A stretch of 6,045 bases of DNA from positions 1 to 6,045 of the forward strand of contig JAUUWJ010000047.1 in the NCBI GenBank assembly GCA_030589175.1. The letters run 5' to 3'. How positions within the stretch are numbered: position 1 is the stretch's first letter; each line of letters opens with the position of its first letter. Both the position numbers and the translations under genes were made by a program. This DNA is from Actinomycetes bacterium (GTDB lineage: Bacteria > Actinomycetota > Aquicultoria > SURF-47 > JAUUWJ01). This document shows positions 1 through 6,045 of this stretch, piece by piece. The notes beneath the pieces were generated by a model. That model was not told where the DNA came from and did no database searches. It worked only from the letters and a program-made list of their open reading frames with translations.

Positions 1-1094
<1,094 letters not shown>

Positions 1095-1379
1095 TTATTT
1101 TACGACGGCTAATATATCACTTTCACTTAAAATCAGAAGTTCTTCGCCGCCAACTTTGACTTCCGTTGCAGAATAATCTTTGTAAATTACTTTATCGCCT
1201 ACTTTTACTTCCAAGGCAACTGTCTTGCCGTCCTCCGTCTTTCCGGAACCGACGGCTAGGATTTCTCCCTCTTGCGGTTTCTCTTTTGCACTCTCAGGCA
1301 ATACAATGCCGCTTTTTGTTTTTTCTTCTGCAGCAGAACGCCTGACTACAACTTTATCTCCTAATGGTTTGAGTTTCAT
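1095..1379 (-). CDS. groES: Co-chaperonin GroES (Hsp10)
   Basis: This is the complete 94-residue co-chaperonin, normal family length, whose heptameric ring caps GroEL in the cytoplasm. The N-terminus [14 protein letters not shown] is the usual first beta strand. The mobile loop that docks onto GroEL is visible as [15 protein letters not shown] (20-34), with the hydrophobic IVL tripeptide at 25-27. The protein ends in the normal hydrophobic strand [14 protein letters not shown]. The start is well supported: a strong Shine-Dalgarno AAGGAGGG (1392-1385) lies 5 bases before the ATG. It is the first gene of the groES-groEL operon, preceded by a consensus promoter and a CIRCE operator, so heat-shock control by HrcA is expected. 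Nothing about the protein is odd. Confidence 0.98.
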   Translation of the reverse strand: MKLKPLGDKVVVRRSAAEEKTKSGIVLPESAKEKPQEGEILAVGSGKTEDGKTVALEVKVGDKVIYKDYSATEVKVGGEELLILSESDILAVVK

Positions 1380-1423
1380 ATAATCCCTCCTTAAACTAAT
1401 TATTTATATATTGACTAAACCTT

Positions 1424-1445
1424 AAAAACCAAAAATTGGTATTTT
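1424..1445 (-). other. AT-rich hairpin in the groE mRNA leader
   Basis: Next to CIRCE is a second inverted repeat: ACCAA (1428-1432) and TTGGT (1436-1440) around a 3-base loop. It is extended by an A run (1424-1427) facing a T run (1442-1445) across one unpaired base. In the minus-strand transcript the stem is followed by a run of U. It holds only two G-C pairs, so it is a weak terminator at best. It could be a stability element, an attenuator-like structure or chance. Confidence 0.35.
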
Positions 1446-1471
1446 TAGCACTCTAACTATAAGAGTGCTAA
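1445..1471 (-). promoter_or_regulatory. CIRCE operator (HrcA binding site)
   Basis: A perfect inverted repeat, TTAGCACTC, 9-base spacer, GAGTGCTAA, matches the CIRCE consensus at all 18 arm positions. CIRCE is the DNA site of the heat-shock repressor HrcA, whose activity depends on GroEL. It begins about 15 bases downstream of the predicted groES transcription start, so bound HrcA would block transcription. In the mRNA the same repeat can fold into a stem-loop in the leader. Confidence 0.97.
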
Positions 1472-1492
1472 TTTGTTAGTCAGCAGAGACTA

Positions 1493-1520
1493 ATTATAAG
1501 CGAGTACTAATTAATGTCAA
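1493..1520 (-). promoter_or_regulatory. Consensus sigma-70/sigma-A promoter of groES-groEL
   Basis: On the minus strand TTGACA (1520-1515) and TATAAT (1498-1493) are both exact consensus hexamers, separated by 16 bases. Transcription should begin near 1486, giving a leader of about 107 bases that contains CIRCE. Such a strong core promoter held down by HrcA is the usual design for groE operons. The start site itself is inferred. Confidence 0.9.
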
Positions 1521-1577
1521 GAGTTTTGTGTATGGAATGCCAGCTGCTAAATATATGAAAAGCTTACCGATTTTCTT

Positions 1578-1598
1578 AATAGCCTATAGCCTCTTGCT
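1578..1598. repeat. Heptad repeat cluster B (about three units)
   Basis: Three 7-base units read AATAGCC, TATAGCC, TCTTGCT on the plus strand. The first 15 bases (1578-1592) recur exactly at 2571-2585 in the spacer before the acsE-like gene. The cluster is noncoding, outside the groE promoter, and its role is unknown. Confidence 0.6.
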
Positions 1599-1696
1599 TG
1601 CTAAGGATTTAATTCCCTTCAAATAAAACGTTTAAACAAGCATGCAGATTCAAGCCATTCAAAAAAATGTTTAATCTCGATAATGAATATTTAAAT

Positions 1697-2539
1697 CTAA
1701 TTTAGGTAAGAAGCAGAAAACAAGTCTTCGGCCTTAAGAACTTTCAAAGTCTTTGAAATCTTTTCAGCATCACTATTTTCTAGGCTTTGACCGCTTATTG
1801 TTTTCTTGGCTTTTTCATAAATATCAAATAGTTGTTTGTCGCCTGGATCAGCAATTGCCGTAGTCAAGCCGGCTTCTTCTAACAAAGCCAAGTATGTACC
1901 ACCCATCCAAGGCTTAACCTCTTCCGGACAACTATTATAAATATTTGAAAGTCCGACCACTGATTTTGCCGGCGGATCTGTAAGCTCTTTAAACATTCTA
2001 ATAGACTCAACTGATTTCATAGCTTGTTCTTGTTGGACAGAAACCGGCAAAATCAAGGGATCAAGAAAGATATCTTGAGCTTGAACTCCCAATGTTTGGG
2101 CTGTACTTATCAAGTCAAAAGCAATCATACAGCGCTCATCTGCATCACGCGGAAGCCCATCATCTGTCATACAAAGAGCTATTATCTTGGCGTTATTTTT
2201 AGCAGCTAGCTCAAACATTTCTTCCTTGCGCCCGGCCTGGCCCGACGCAGAGTTGATTATGGGAGTTCCTTGATGAACCTTTAATCCCGCCTCCATAGCA
2301 GAAATGTTGGAAGTGTCTAAGCACAAAGGCGTTTTGACTTCTTTCTGAATATTTTCGACGAGCCACGCCATTAATTCATCGCCGTCTTTTGTCGCCGGCC
2401 CGATGCTAACATCAATATAGTCACAACCGGCTTTATCTTGAACTTTTGCCAGTTCTAGGATTGGAGCAATTTCACGCTCCTTCATCGCTTGAGCAATTCT
2501 TTTTGTCGTGACCGTAATTCTCTCAGCTATTACTTCCAT
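1697..2539 (-). CDS. acsE: AcsE-like methyltetrahydrofolate:corrinoid methyltransferase (pterin-binding TIM barrel)
   Basis: This 280-residue protein belongs to the pterin-binding methyltransferase family. AcsE passes the methyl group of 5-methyltetrahydrofolate to the cobalt of the corrinoid iron-sulfur protein in the Wood-Ljungdahl pathway. From memory it aligns without gaps to Moorella AcsE (262 residues) over the catalytic region. The folate-contacting residues fall at identical positions: Asp75 in LCLDTSN, Asn96 in IINSAS, Asp160 in LDPLILP and Asn199 in GLSNIYN. Two differences stand out. The N-terminal GERIN motif reads AERIT, and the C-terminus has about 18 extra residues. The ATG at 2539 is the only reasonable start, since an in-frame TGA lies three codons upstream; its ribosome site (GAGG, 4 bases away) is modest. 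It lies 144 bases after the NuoF-like gene on the same strand. Another corrinoid protein or a methyl-tetrahydropterin could be the real partner. Confidence 0.85.
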   Translation of the reverse strand: MEVIAERITVTTKRIAQAMKEREIAPILELAKVQDKAGCDYIDVSIGPATKDGDELMAWLVENIQKEVKTPLCLDTSNISAMEAGLKVHQGTPIINSASGQAGRKEEMFELAAKNNAKIIALCMTDDGLPRDADERCMIAFDLISTAQTLGVQAQDIFLDPLILPVSVQQEQAMKSVESIRMFKELTDPPAKSVVGLSNIYNSCPEEVKPWMGGTYLALLEEAGLTTAIADPGDKQLFDIYEKAKKTISGQSLENSDAEKISKTLKVLKAEDLFSASYLN

Positions 2540-2556
2540 TAAACCTCACTTCGTTC

Positions 2557-2598
2557 GGTAGCTTATGGCCAATAGCCTATAGCCTATAGCTTATAGTT
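2557..2598. repeat. Heptad repeat cluster A (six units, consensus TATAGCY)
   Basis: Six consecutive 7-base units can be read on the plus strand: GGTAGCT, TATGGCC, AATAGCC, TATAGCC, TATAGCT, TATAGTT. The cluster lies 18 bases upstream of the acsE-like start codon, in its leader. It shares an exact 15-mer with the cluster at 1578. A 7-base period is not a codon multiple, and no ORF uses it. Confidence 0.75.
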
Positions 2599-2635
2599 AA
2601 TTCTTATAAATACGATAGCAGATTTTATCACAATT

Positions 2636-2677
2636 ATTTGCCATCTGCCATGAACAATCAGCTATCAGCGATGGCAA
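2636..2677. repeat. Heptad repeat cluster C with an outer inverted repeat
   Basis: Six 7-base units, each beginning AT, run head to tail: ATTTGCC, ATCTGCC, ATGAACA, ATCAGCT, ATCAGCG, ATGGCAA. The outer parts also form a 9-base inverted repeat, TTTGCCATC (2637-2645) and GATGGCAAA (2670-2678), with a 24-base loop. It begins 6 bases after the stop codon of the NuoF/HydB-like gene. The hairpin could protect or end that transcript, but no U run follows it, so it is not a standard intrinsic terminator. Confidence 0.6.
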
Positions 2678-2683
2678 AGCCGC

Positions 2684-4450
2684 TTACTCTGCATAAATTG
2701 AATCAAAAGGACAACTACCCAAGCATATTTTACACTGAATACACTTTTCTTCATCAATTTTATGAAGTTTTTTGCGTTCGCCAGATATTGCATCTTGCGG
2801 ACACTCTTTTTTGCATATTTCGCAGCCCGTACAAGAGTCATCAATCATAATAGTTATCAATTCTCGGCAAACGCCTGCCGGGCATTTCTTGTCTTTTATG
2901 TGAGCAATATACTCATCTTCAAAATAACGTATCGTTGTTAACACAGGATTAGGAGCTGTGCCGCCTAGAGCACAAAGCGAAGCTTGCTTTACCTTAGCAC
3001 CTATGTCTTTGAGCTCATCAAGATGTTCTTCAACTCCTCGGCCTTCACTTATTGCATTCAAAATTTCCAACATCCTCTTTGTGCCGATACGGCAGGGAGT
3101 ACATTTTCCGCAAGATTCATTTTGAGCAAAACCTAAAAAGAAACGAGCCATATCTACCATACACGTCGAATGATCGGCTACTACCAGTCCTCCCGAACCG
3201 ACAACCGCTCCCGTTTGCATCAATGACTCATAATCAACGGGAGTATCAAGTAAATCATAAGGCAGGCAACCCCCGGTCGGTCCTCCCAGCTGAACTGCTT
3301 TAAACTCTTTGTCATCAAGTATGCCGCCGGCTATATCGAAAATCAGTTTTTTTAAGGTAATACCCATAGGCACTTCTACAAGGCCGCTTCTCTTAACTTT
3401 GCCCGTAACCGCAAAGACTTTTGTGCCACCGCTTCTTTCATGCCCCATCTTTGCATATTCTTCCGGCCCCATTTGAATCACTTTAGAAACAGAAGCCAAA
3501 GTTTCTACATTATTTATGATTGTAGGCGCTTCCCAAAGTCCGGAATTTGCCGGAAATGGTGGGCGCATCTTGGGCATTCCTCTATATCCCTCAATTGAAG
3601 CTATTAAGGCGGTTTCCTCTCCACAAACAAAAGCTCCCGCGCCTTCCTTGATAGTTATGTCAAAGTCGTGTCCCGAGCCGAGAATATTCTTGCCGAGAAA
3701 TCCTTTCTCCTTTGCCTGTTCAATTGCAATATTAAGCCTTTTAATTGCCAATGGATATTCGGCCCGGCAGTATATGTAGCCATGTGCAGCGCCAATAGCG
3801 AAGGAGCCTATTATCATGCCCTCCAAAACCGCGTGAGGGTCTCCTTCTAAAACTGAGCGGTCCATAAAAGCACCCGGGTCTCCCTCATCGGCATTACAGA
3901 TAAAATATTTAGGTTCTGCTTCATTTGCAGCAGCAAAATTCCACTTCATTCCCGTAGGAAAACCAGCGCCGCCTCTGCCACGAAGGTTGGATTTGAGAAC
4001 CAATTCTCTTATTTCCTCAGGCTTCATTGAAGTGAGAACTCTCTTTGTTGACTCATAGCCGCCTTGAGCTAAATAATCACCGATACGCTCTGGGTTGATT
4101 TTTCCGCAATTTTTTAGAACAAGGCGAGTTTGCTGAGATAAAAAGGTTTCGTCGTCGGTTTTGACATCCGAAGAAATTACCAGCTTATCCTTAAATATTT
4201 CTCCGCCTTTAATATGCTTATCGATTAATTGCTTTACGACTCGTTTGTTTACATCGCCGTAAACGTAACTTTTATCATCGTCGATTATTTCAACCATCGG
4301 CTCTCGGTAGCACATACCCATGCAGCTGGTAATATCCAGCTTAAAGCCATTATTAAGCTTTTTCAGCTCATCATCTAATATGTCGTGTATTTCTTTGGCG
4401 CCAGCAGCTATACCGCAGCTGCCATAGCCTACAACTACTTTTTTACTCAT
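2684..4450 (-). CDS. NuoF/HydB-like NADH-binding FMN and iron-sulfur subunit
   Basis: This 588-residue soluble electron-transfer subunit probably oxidises or reduces NAD(H) through FMN and relays electrons through Fe-S clusters. The domains in order are as follows. A thioredoxin-like [2Fe-2S] domain (1-85) has Cys12, Cys43 and Cys47. The NuoF 51-kDa core has the FMN/NADH glycine-rich loop GRGGAGFPTG (158-167), CNADEGDPGAFMDR (185-198) and GAFVCGEETALI (272-283). An SLBB-like segment lies around 340-430. The N3-type [4Fe-4S] ligands are Cys447, Cys450, Cys453 and Cys493. A CPAGVC motif (523-528) follows. A C-terminal 2x[4Fe-4S] ferredoxin has Cys540/543/546/550 and Cys570/573/576/580. This is the architecture of HydB of bifurcating hydrogenases and of related subunits (HndC, Nfn-like StnA, formate dehydrogenase partners). 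The fourth Cys expected in the first domain is absent (Val7). The start overlaps the preceding stop as TAATG. No catalytic partner gene is in view, so the physiological reaction is open. Confidence 0.92.
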   Translation of the reverse strand: MSKKVVVGYGSCGIAAGAKEIHDILDDELKKLNNGFKLDITSCMGMCYREPMVEIIDDDKSYVYGDVNKRVVKQLIDKHIKGGEIFKDKLVISSDVKTDDETFLSQQTRLVLKNCGKINPERIGDYLAQGGYESTKRVLTSMKPEEIRELVLKSNLRGRGGAGFPTGMKWNFAAANEAEPKYFICNADEGDPGAFMDRSVLEGDPHAVLEGMIIGSFAIGAAHGYIYCRAEYPLAIKRLNIAIEQAKEKGFLGKNILGSGHDFDITIKEGAGAFVCGEETALIASIEGYRGMPKMRPPFPANSGLWEAPTIINNVETLASVSKVIQMGPEEYAKMGHERSGGTKVFAVTGKVKRSGLVEVPMGITLKKLIFDIAGGILDDKEFKAVQLGGPTGGCLPYDLLDTPVDYESLMQTGAVVGSGGLVVADHSTCMVDMARFFLGFAQNESCGKCTPCRIGTKRMLEILNAISEGRGVEEHLDELKDIGAKVKQASLCALGGTAPNPVLTTIRYFEDEYIAHIKDKKCPAGVCRELITIMIDDSCTGCEICKKECPQDAISGERKKLHKIDEEKCIQCKICLGSCPFDSIYAE

Positions 4451-4935
4451 TATTCTTTGCCTTCTTCTTTTCTGACTTTTCTAAGAATCTTTGCCGCTTT
4501 ATCGGGGCTGCAGCGGCCATATGTATGTTCGCCAACAACCATGACCGGAGCTAAACTACAACATCCCAAACAAGCAACGGATTCCAATGTAAAAAGACGG
4601 TCTTCTGTCGTTTCCTTATCTTTTATGCCAAGCTCGAATTCAATTGCTTCACTTAACTGCTCCGCTCCACTTACGTGACATGCTGTTCCGTGACAGACCC
4701 TTACAGTATGTTTTCCGCGTGGCTGCAGACGAAATTGGGCATAAAAAGTAGTCACTCCAAATATTTGCGATGTTGGAATGCCGGTCTTTGTACTCACTTG
4801 CCTTAGTATATCTTCGGGAAGATAACCGTATTTTTCTTGAACAGCCTGCAAGATAGGGATAAGACTGCCTTTCTTGCCTTCGAATTTCTCAAGTATTTTT
4901 TTAGTCTGTTTATTATCTATTACTTTTGTTGTCAT
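4450..4935 (-). CDS. NuoE/HydC-like [2Fe-2S] thioredoxin-fold subunit
   Basis: This 161-residue protein is normal length for the 24-kDa NuoE family, which pairs with NuoF to form an NADH-oxidising module. The N-terminal helical part (about 10-60) contains LIPILQAVQEKYGYLP, a family hallmark. The thioredoxin-like domain carries the [2Fe-2S] ligands Cys81 and Cys86 (CHGTAC) and Cys122 and Cys126 (CLGCC). FGVTTFYAQF (59-68) is also typical. Its stop codon overlaps the start of the NuoF-like gene, so the two are translationally coupled and form one complex. The ATG at 4935 is the only possible start near the conserved N-terminus, since no ATG, GTG or TTG occurs in frame between it and an upstream stop. 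It lacks a clear Shine-Dalgarno sequence; the nearest AAGG is about 19 bases away. HydC of bifurcating hydrogenases, HndA and Nfn-type StnC are all candidate identities. Confidence 0.93.
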   Translation of the reverse strand: MTTKVIDNKQTKKILEKFEGKKGSLIPILQAVQEKYGYLPEDILRQVSTKTGIPTSQIFGVTTFYAQFRLQPRGKHTVRVCHGTACHVSGAEQLSEAIEFELGIKDKETTEDRLFTLESVACLGCCSLAPVMVVGEHTYGRCSPDKAAKILRKVRKEEGKE

Positions 4936-4959
4936 GATAAATTCAGGTTGTCGACCTTG

Positions 4960-4965
4960 ATTATA
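4960..4965 (-). promoter_or_regulatory. Possible -10 element before the NuoE/HydC-like gene
   Basis: An exact TATAAT occurs on the minus strand 25 bases upstream of the NuoE-like ATG, within a 94-base spacer. No acceptable -35 hexamer lies 16-18 bases further up; a TTGACT at 5006-5001 is too far away. It may be an internal promoter for the NADH module or a chance match in AT-rich DNA. Confidence 0.25.
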
Positions 4966-5001
4966 GATGCAGGAAATACAGTTATTCCCAAAATTTCTAC
5001 A

Positions 5002-5022
5002 GTCAACTGTCTGCTATCCGCT
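5002..5022. repeat. Weak heptad repeat cluster D (three units)
   Basis: Three 7-base units, GTCAACT, GTCTGCT, ATCCGCT, fit a loose RTCNRCT pattern resembling the ATCAGCT units at 2657-2670. The stretch also contains the near-palindrome ACAGTCAACTGT (4999-5010). It lies in the spacer just after the stop codon of the UroD/MetE-like gene. Taken alone it could be chance; its likeness to the other spacers is the reason to list it. Confidence 0.35.
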
Positions 5023-5029
5023 TTTCCAT

Positions 5030-6045
5030 TTAAGCAAAAAAGCGACCTCGAAACAACTCTGAAACATCTTTCGTAAGCGTCAACGCTTTCTTTGCATTTA
5101 CCCCGCTTAACGAACCCGCGCCGCAACTTGGAGCAATGATACTTTGTTCAAGCAATTTTTTCTCACCAACGCCGAGAGTTACCATTTTATTAATTTTTTC
5201 GGACAATTGCTTGAATAATGAGTCCCCACTTTCCGATTCGATATTTTTTGAAGCGTGAGGAGTTATTCCCCAGTCTAGAATACCGCCGCGCTCTAAAAAC
5301 TCATTTAGTTGGTCAGGATATAACGTCATGCTTTCAAAAAATTCGTAAGCGTCAAAATGAATGATATCTACTTTTGTTTGCATGATAAGGTCCCAATCCG
5401 TACCGCCGCATACATGAATTCCGCTTAAGCCTTCTACGGCCGCGAAACATTCATCCAAAAATTTAAGCACGGTTTTCTCGTCTAAAGCTACGAAAGCGGA
5501 GCCTATTGAGACTAAATAAGGCTCGTCGAAAAATATTATTGTTTTTGATTGAGGCGAGCTTTTCTTGAAAACACTTTCCTGCCAACGAGCTTTCGTGCTT
5601 AATCCTTTTACAATTACATCTGCGAACTGCTCATTATATATAATGGCTTTATTATTTTCATCGCGAACGGTTAAGCCAAATGATATAGGACCCGTTACCT
5701 GTCCTTTTAAAATTTCAGGTTTTTTTGCTCTTGTTTGGACCTTATCTAAAAATGAATACAGTCCGGCAGCATAATCTTGTGAGATCTTAAAATATTCGAG
5801 ATCCTGGTCTAAGTACTTTTGATAGAACTCTTCTAATTTTTCGATATGACTTGTATTGAAGTAAATGCGCTCTTCTTTCTCGTCAAGTTCGACAGCCGGA
5901 AAGCCCTCGCTATATTGTGCGTACATATTTTCTTTGAAACTGCGTTTTGGAAGCTGGGGCCAGGCGGGAATTTCTTTAAGATTATCAATCATCAAATCCG
6001 CTGCTTCATCAGGATTTGTAAACGGCAAACTGCCGATAGCTGTTG
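5030..6045 (-). CDS. UroD/MetE-superfamily zinc methyltransferase, 5' end outside the window
   Basis: The reading frame is open from the window edge to a stop at 5030, giving about 338 residues. A TTG at 6028 could be read as a start, but the residues upstream (TAIGS before LPFTNPDEA) continue the family's conserved N-terminus, so the true start is beyond 6045. Counting from that TTG as residue 1, AWPQLPKRSFKENM (22-35), GQVTGPISFG (109-118) and FFDEPYL (166-172) are typical of the MetE C-terminal/uroporphyrinogen-decarboxylase-like fold. His205-x-Cys207 (HVCGGTDW) and Cys302 (APSCGAGSL) match the HxC...C zinc site of methylcobamide:thiol methyltransferases (MtaA type) and MetE. It is therefore probably a corrinoid- or folate-linked methyltransferase to a thiol such as homocysteine, not a heme enzyme. 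Substrate assignment is inference. The NuoE-like gene follows after 94 bases on the same strand. Confidence 0.82.
   Translation of the reverse strand, partial: TAIGSLPFTNPDEAADLMIDNLKEIPAWPQLPKRSFKENMYAQYSEGFPAVELDEKEERIYFNTSHIEKLEEFYQKYLDQDLEYFKISQDYAAGLYSFLDKVQTRAKKPEILKGQVTGPISFGLTVRDENNKAIIYNEQFADVIVKGLSTKARWQESVFKKSSPQSKTIIFFDEPYLVSIGSAFVALDEKTVLKFLDECFAAVEGLSGIHVCGGTDWDLIMQTKVDIIHFDAYEFFESMTLYPDQLNEFLERGGILDWGITPHASKNIESESGDSLFKQLSEKINKMVTLGVGEKKLLEQSIIAPSCGAGSLSGVNAKKALTLTKDVSELFRGRFFA

Larger units (their letters stand above)
1380..1696. other. 317-base intergenic region between the acsE-like gene and groES
   Basis: The groES-proximal part holds the ribosome site, the AT-rich leader hairpin, CIRCE and the consensus promoter. 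Further upstream are a short heptad repeat cluster (1578-1598) and an AT-rich tract up to the methyltransferase stop codon. I looked for an intrinsic terminator for the methyltransferase gene and found none with a GC-rich stem: the T run of the minus strand near 1664-1670 is not preceded by a good hairpin. GTTTAAAC near 1630-1637 is an isolated 8-base palindrome. No credible gene is present. Confidence 0.75.

Noticed and set aside
1537..1626. 29-residue hydrophobic plus-strand mini-ORF (begins MPAAKYMKSLP)
   Set aside because: It has no good ribosome site or promoter, runs through the heptad repeat, and is short enough to occur by chance.
1655..1675. CATT/AATG inverted repeat with a T run as a terminator for the acsE-like gene
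   Set aside because: The stem is only four A/T-rich base pairs and the T run lies inside the loop, not after the stem.
2610..2640. Extended -10-like TGATAAAAT (minus strand) as promoter of the acsE-like gene
   Set aside because: No matching -35 hexamer is found at a suitable distance, and such matches are frequent in this AT-rich spacer.
2557..2678. Possible CRISPR array or phage attachment site in the repeat-rich spacer
   Set aside because: The units are 7 bases long, contiguous and degenerate, with no spacers of uniform length and no cas, integrase or tRNA gene nearby.
2638..2850. 70-codon plus-strand frame across the repeat cluster C
   Set aside because: Its 3' two thirds are antisense to the ferredoxin domain of the NuoF/HydB-like gene, and it resembles no protein.
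4932..5126. 64-codon minus-strand frame whose stop overlaps the NuoE-like start as ATGA
   Set aside because: It would start at TTG, half of it lies out of frame inside the UroD/MetE-like gene, it has no ribosome site and no recognisable domain. The ATGA overlap is suggestive of coupling but most likely chance.

Overview
The window is a 6 kb piece of an anaerobic bacterial chromosome with moderately low GC (low 40s % by eye). Every convincing gene lies on the minus strand. In transcription order (high to low coordinates) they are: a 5'-truncated UroD/MetE-superfamily zinc methyltransferase (to 5030); a NuoE/HydC-like [2Fe-2S] subunit (4935-4450); a NuoF/HydB-like FMN, NAD(H) and Fe-S subunit (4450-2684); an AcsE-like methyltetrahydrofolate:corrinoid methyltransferase (2539-1697); groES (1379-1095); and groEL, cut off by the window edge after 344 residues.

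The upstream half looks like part of the methyl branch of a Wood-Ljungdahl (acetyl-CoA) or related one-carbon pathway. It combines a folate-to-corrinoid methyltransferase, a zinc-type methyltransferase of the kind that moves methyl groups from methyl-corrinoids or folates to thiols, and a two-subunit NADH-oxidising electron-transfer module. The module's subunits overlap by two bases (TAATG) and are surely co-translated. They have the architecture of HydB and HydC of electron-bifurcating hydrogenases, but no hydrogenase subunit is visible here. Their electron partner is therefore unknown. A methylene-tetrahydrofolate reductase, an Hdr-like complex, an Nfn-like complex or a hydrogenase encoded elsewhere are all possible.

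The downstream half is a classical heat-shock operon. It has consensus -35 and -10 hexamers, a perfect CIRCE operator just downstream of the likely transcription start (so HrcA control is expected), a strong Shine-Dalgarno sequence, then groES and groEL.

The spacers carry degenerate heptanucleotide repeats: two clusters of TATAGCY units, one cluster of AT-led units and one weaker cluster. They occur between the metabolic genes and before the groE promoter, but not between groES and groEL. They are the most unexplained structure in the window. The GroEL N-terminus and GroES have an actinobacterial or Bacillota flavour, and with the gene content this suggests an uncultured acetogen-like anaerobe. 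The lineage cannot be fixed from this sequence alone. I see no CRISPR array, insertion sequence, tRNA or rRNA. Nothing here is clearly a wholly new system.
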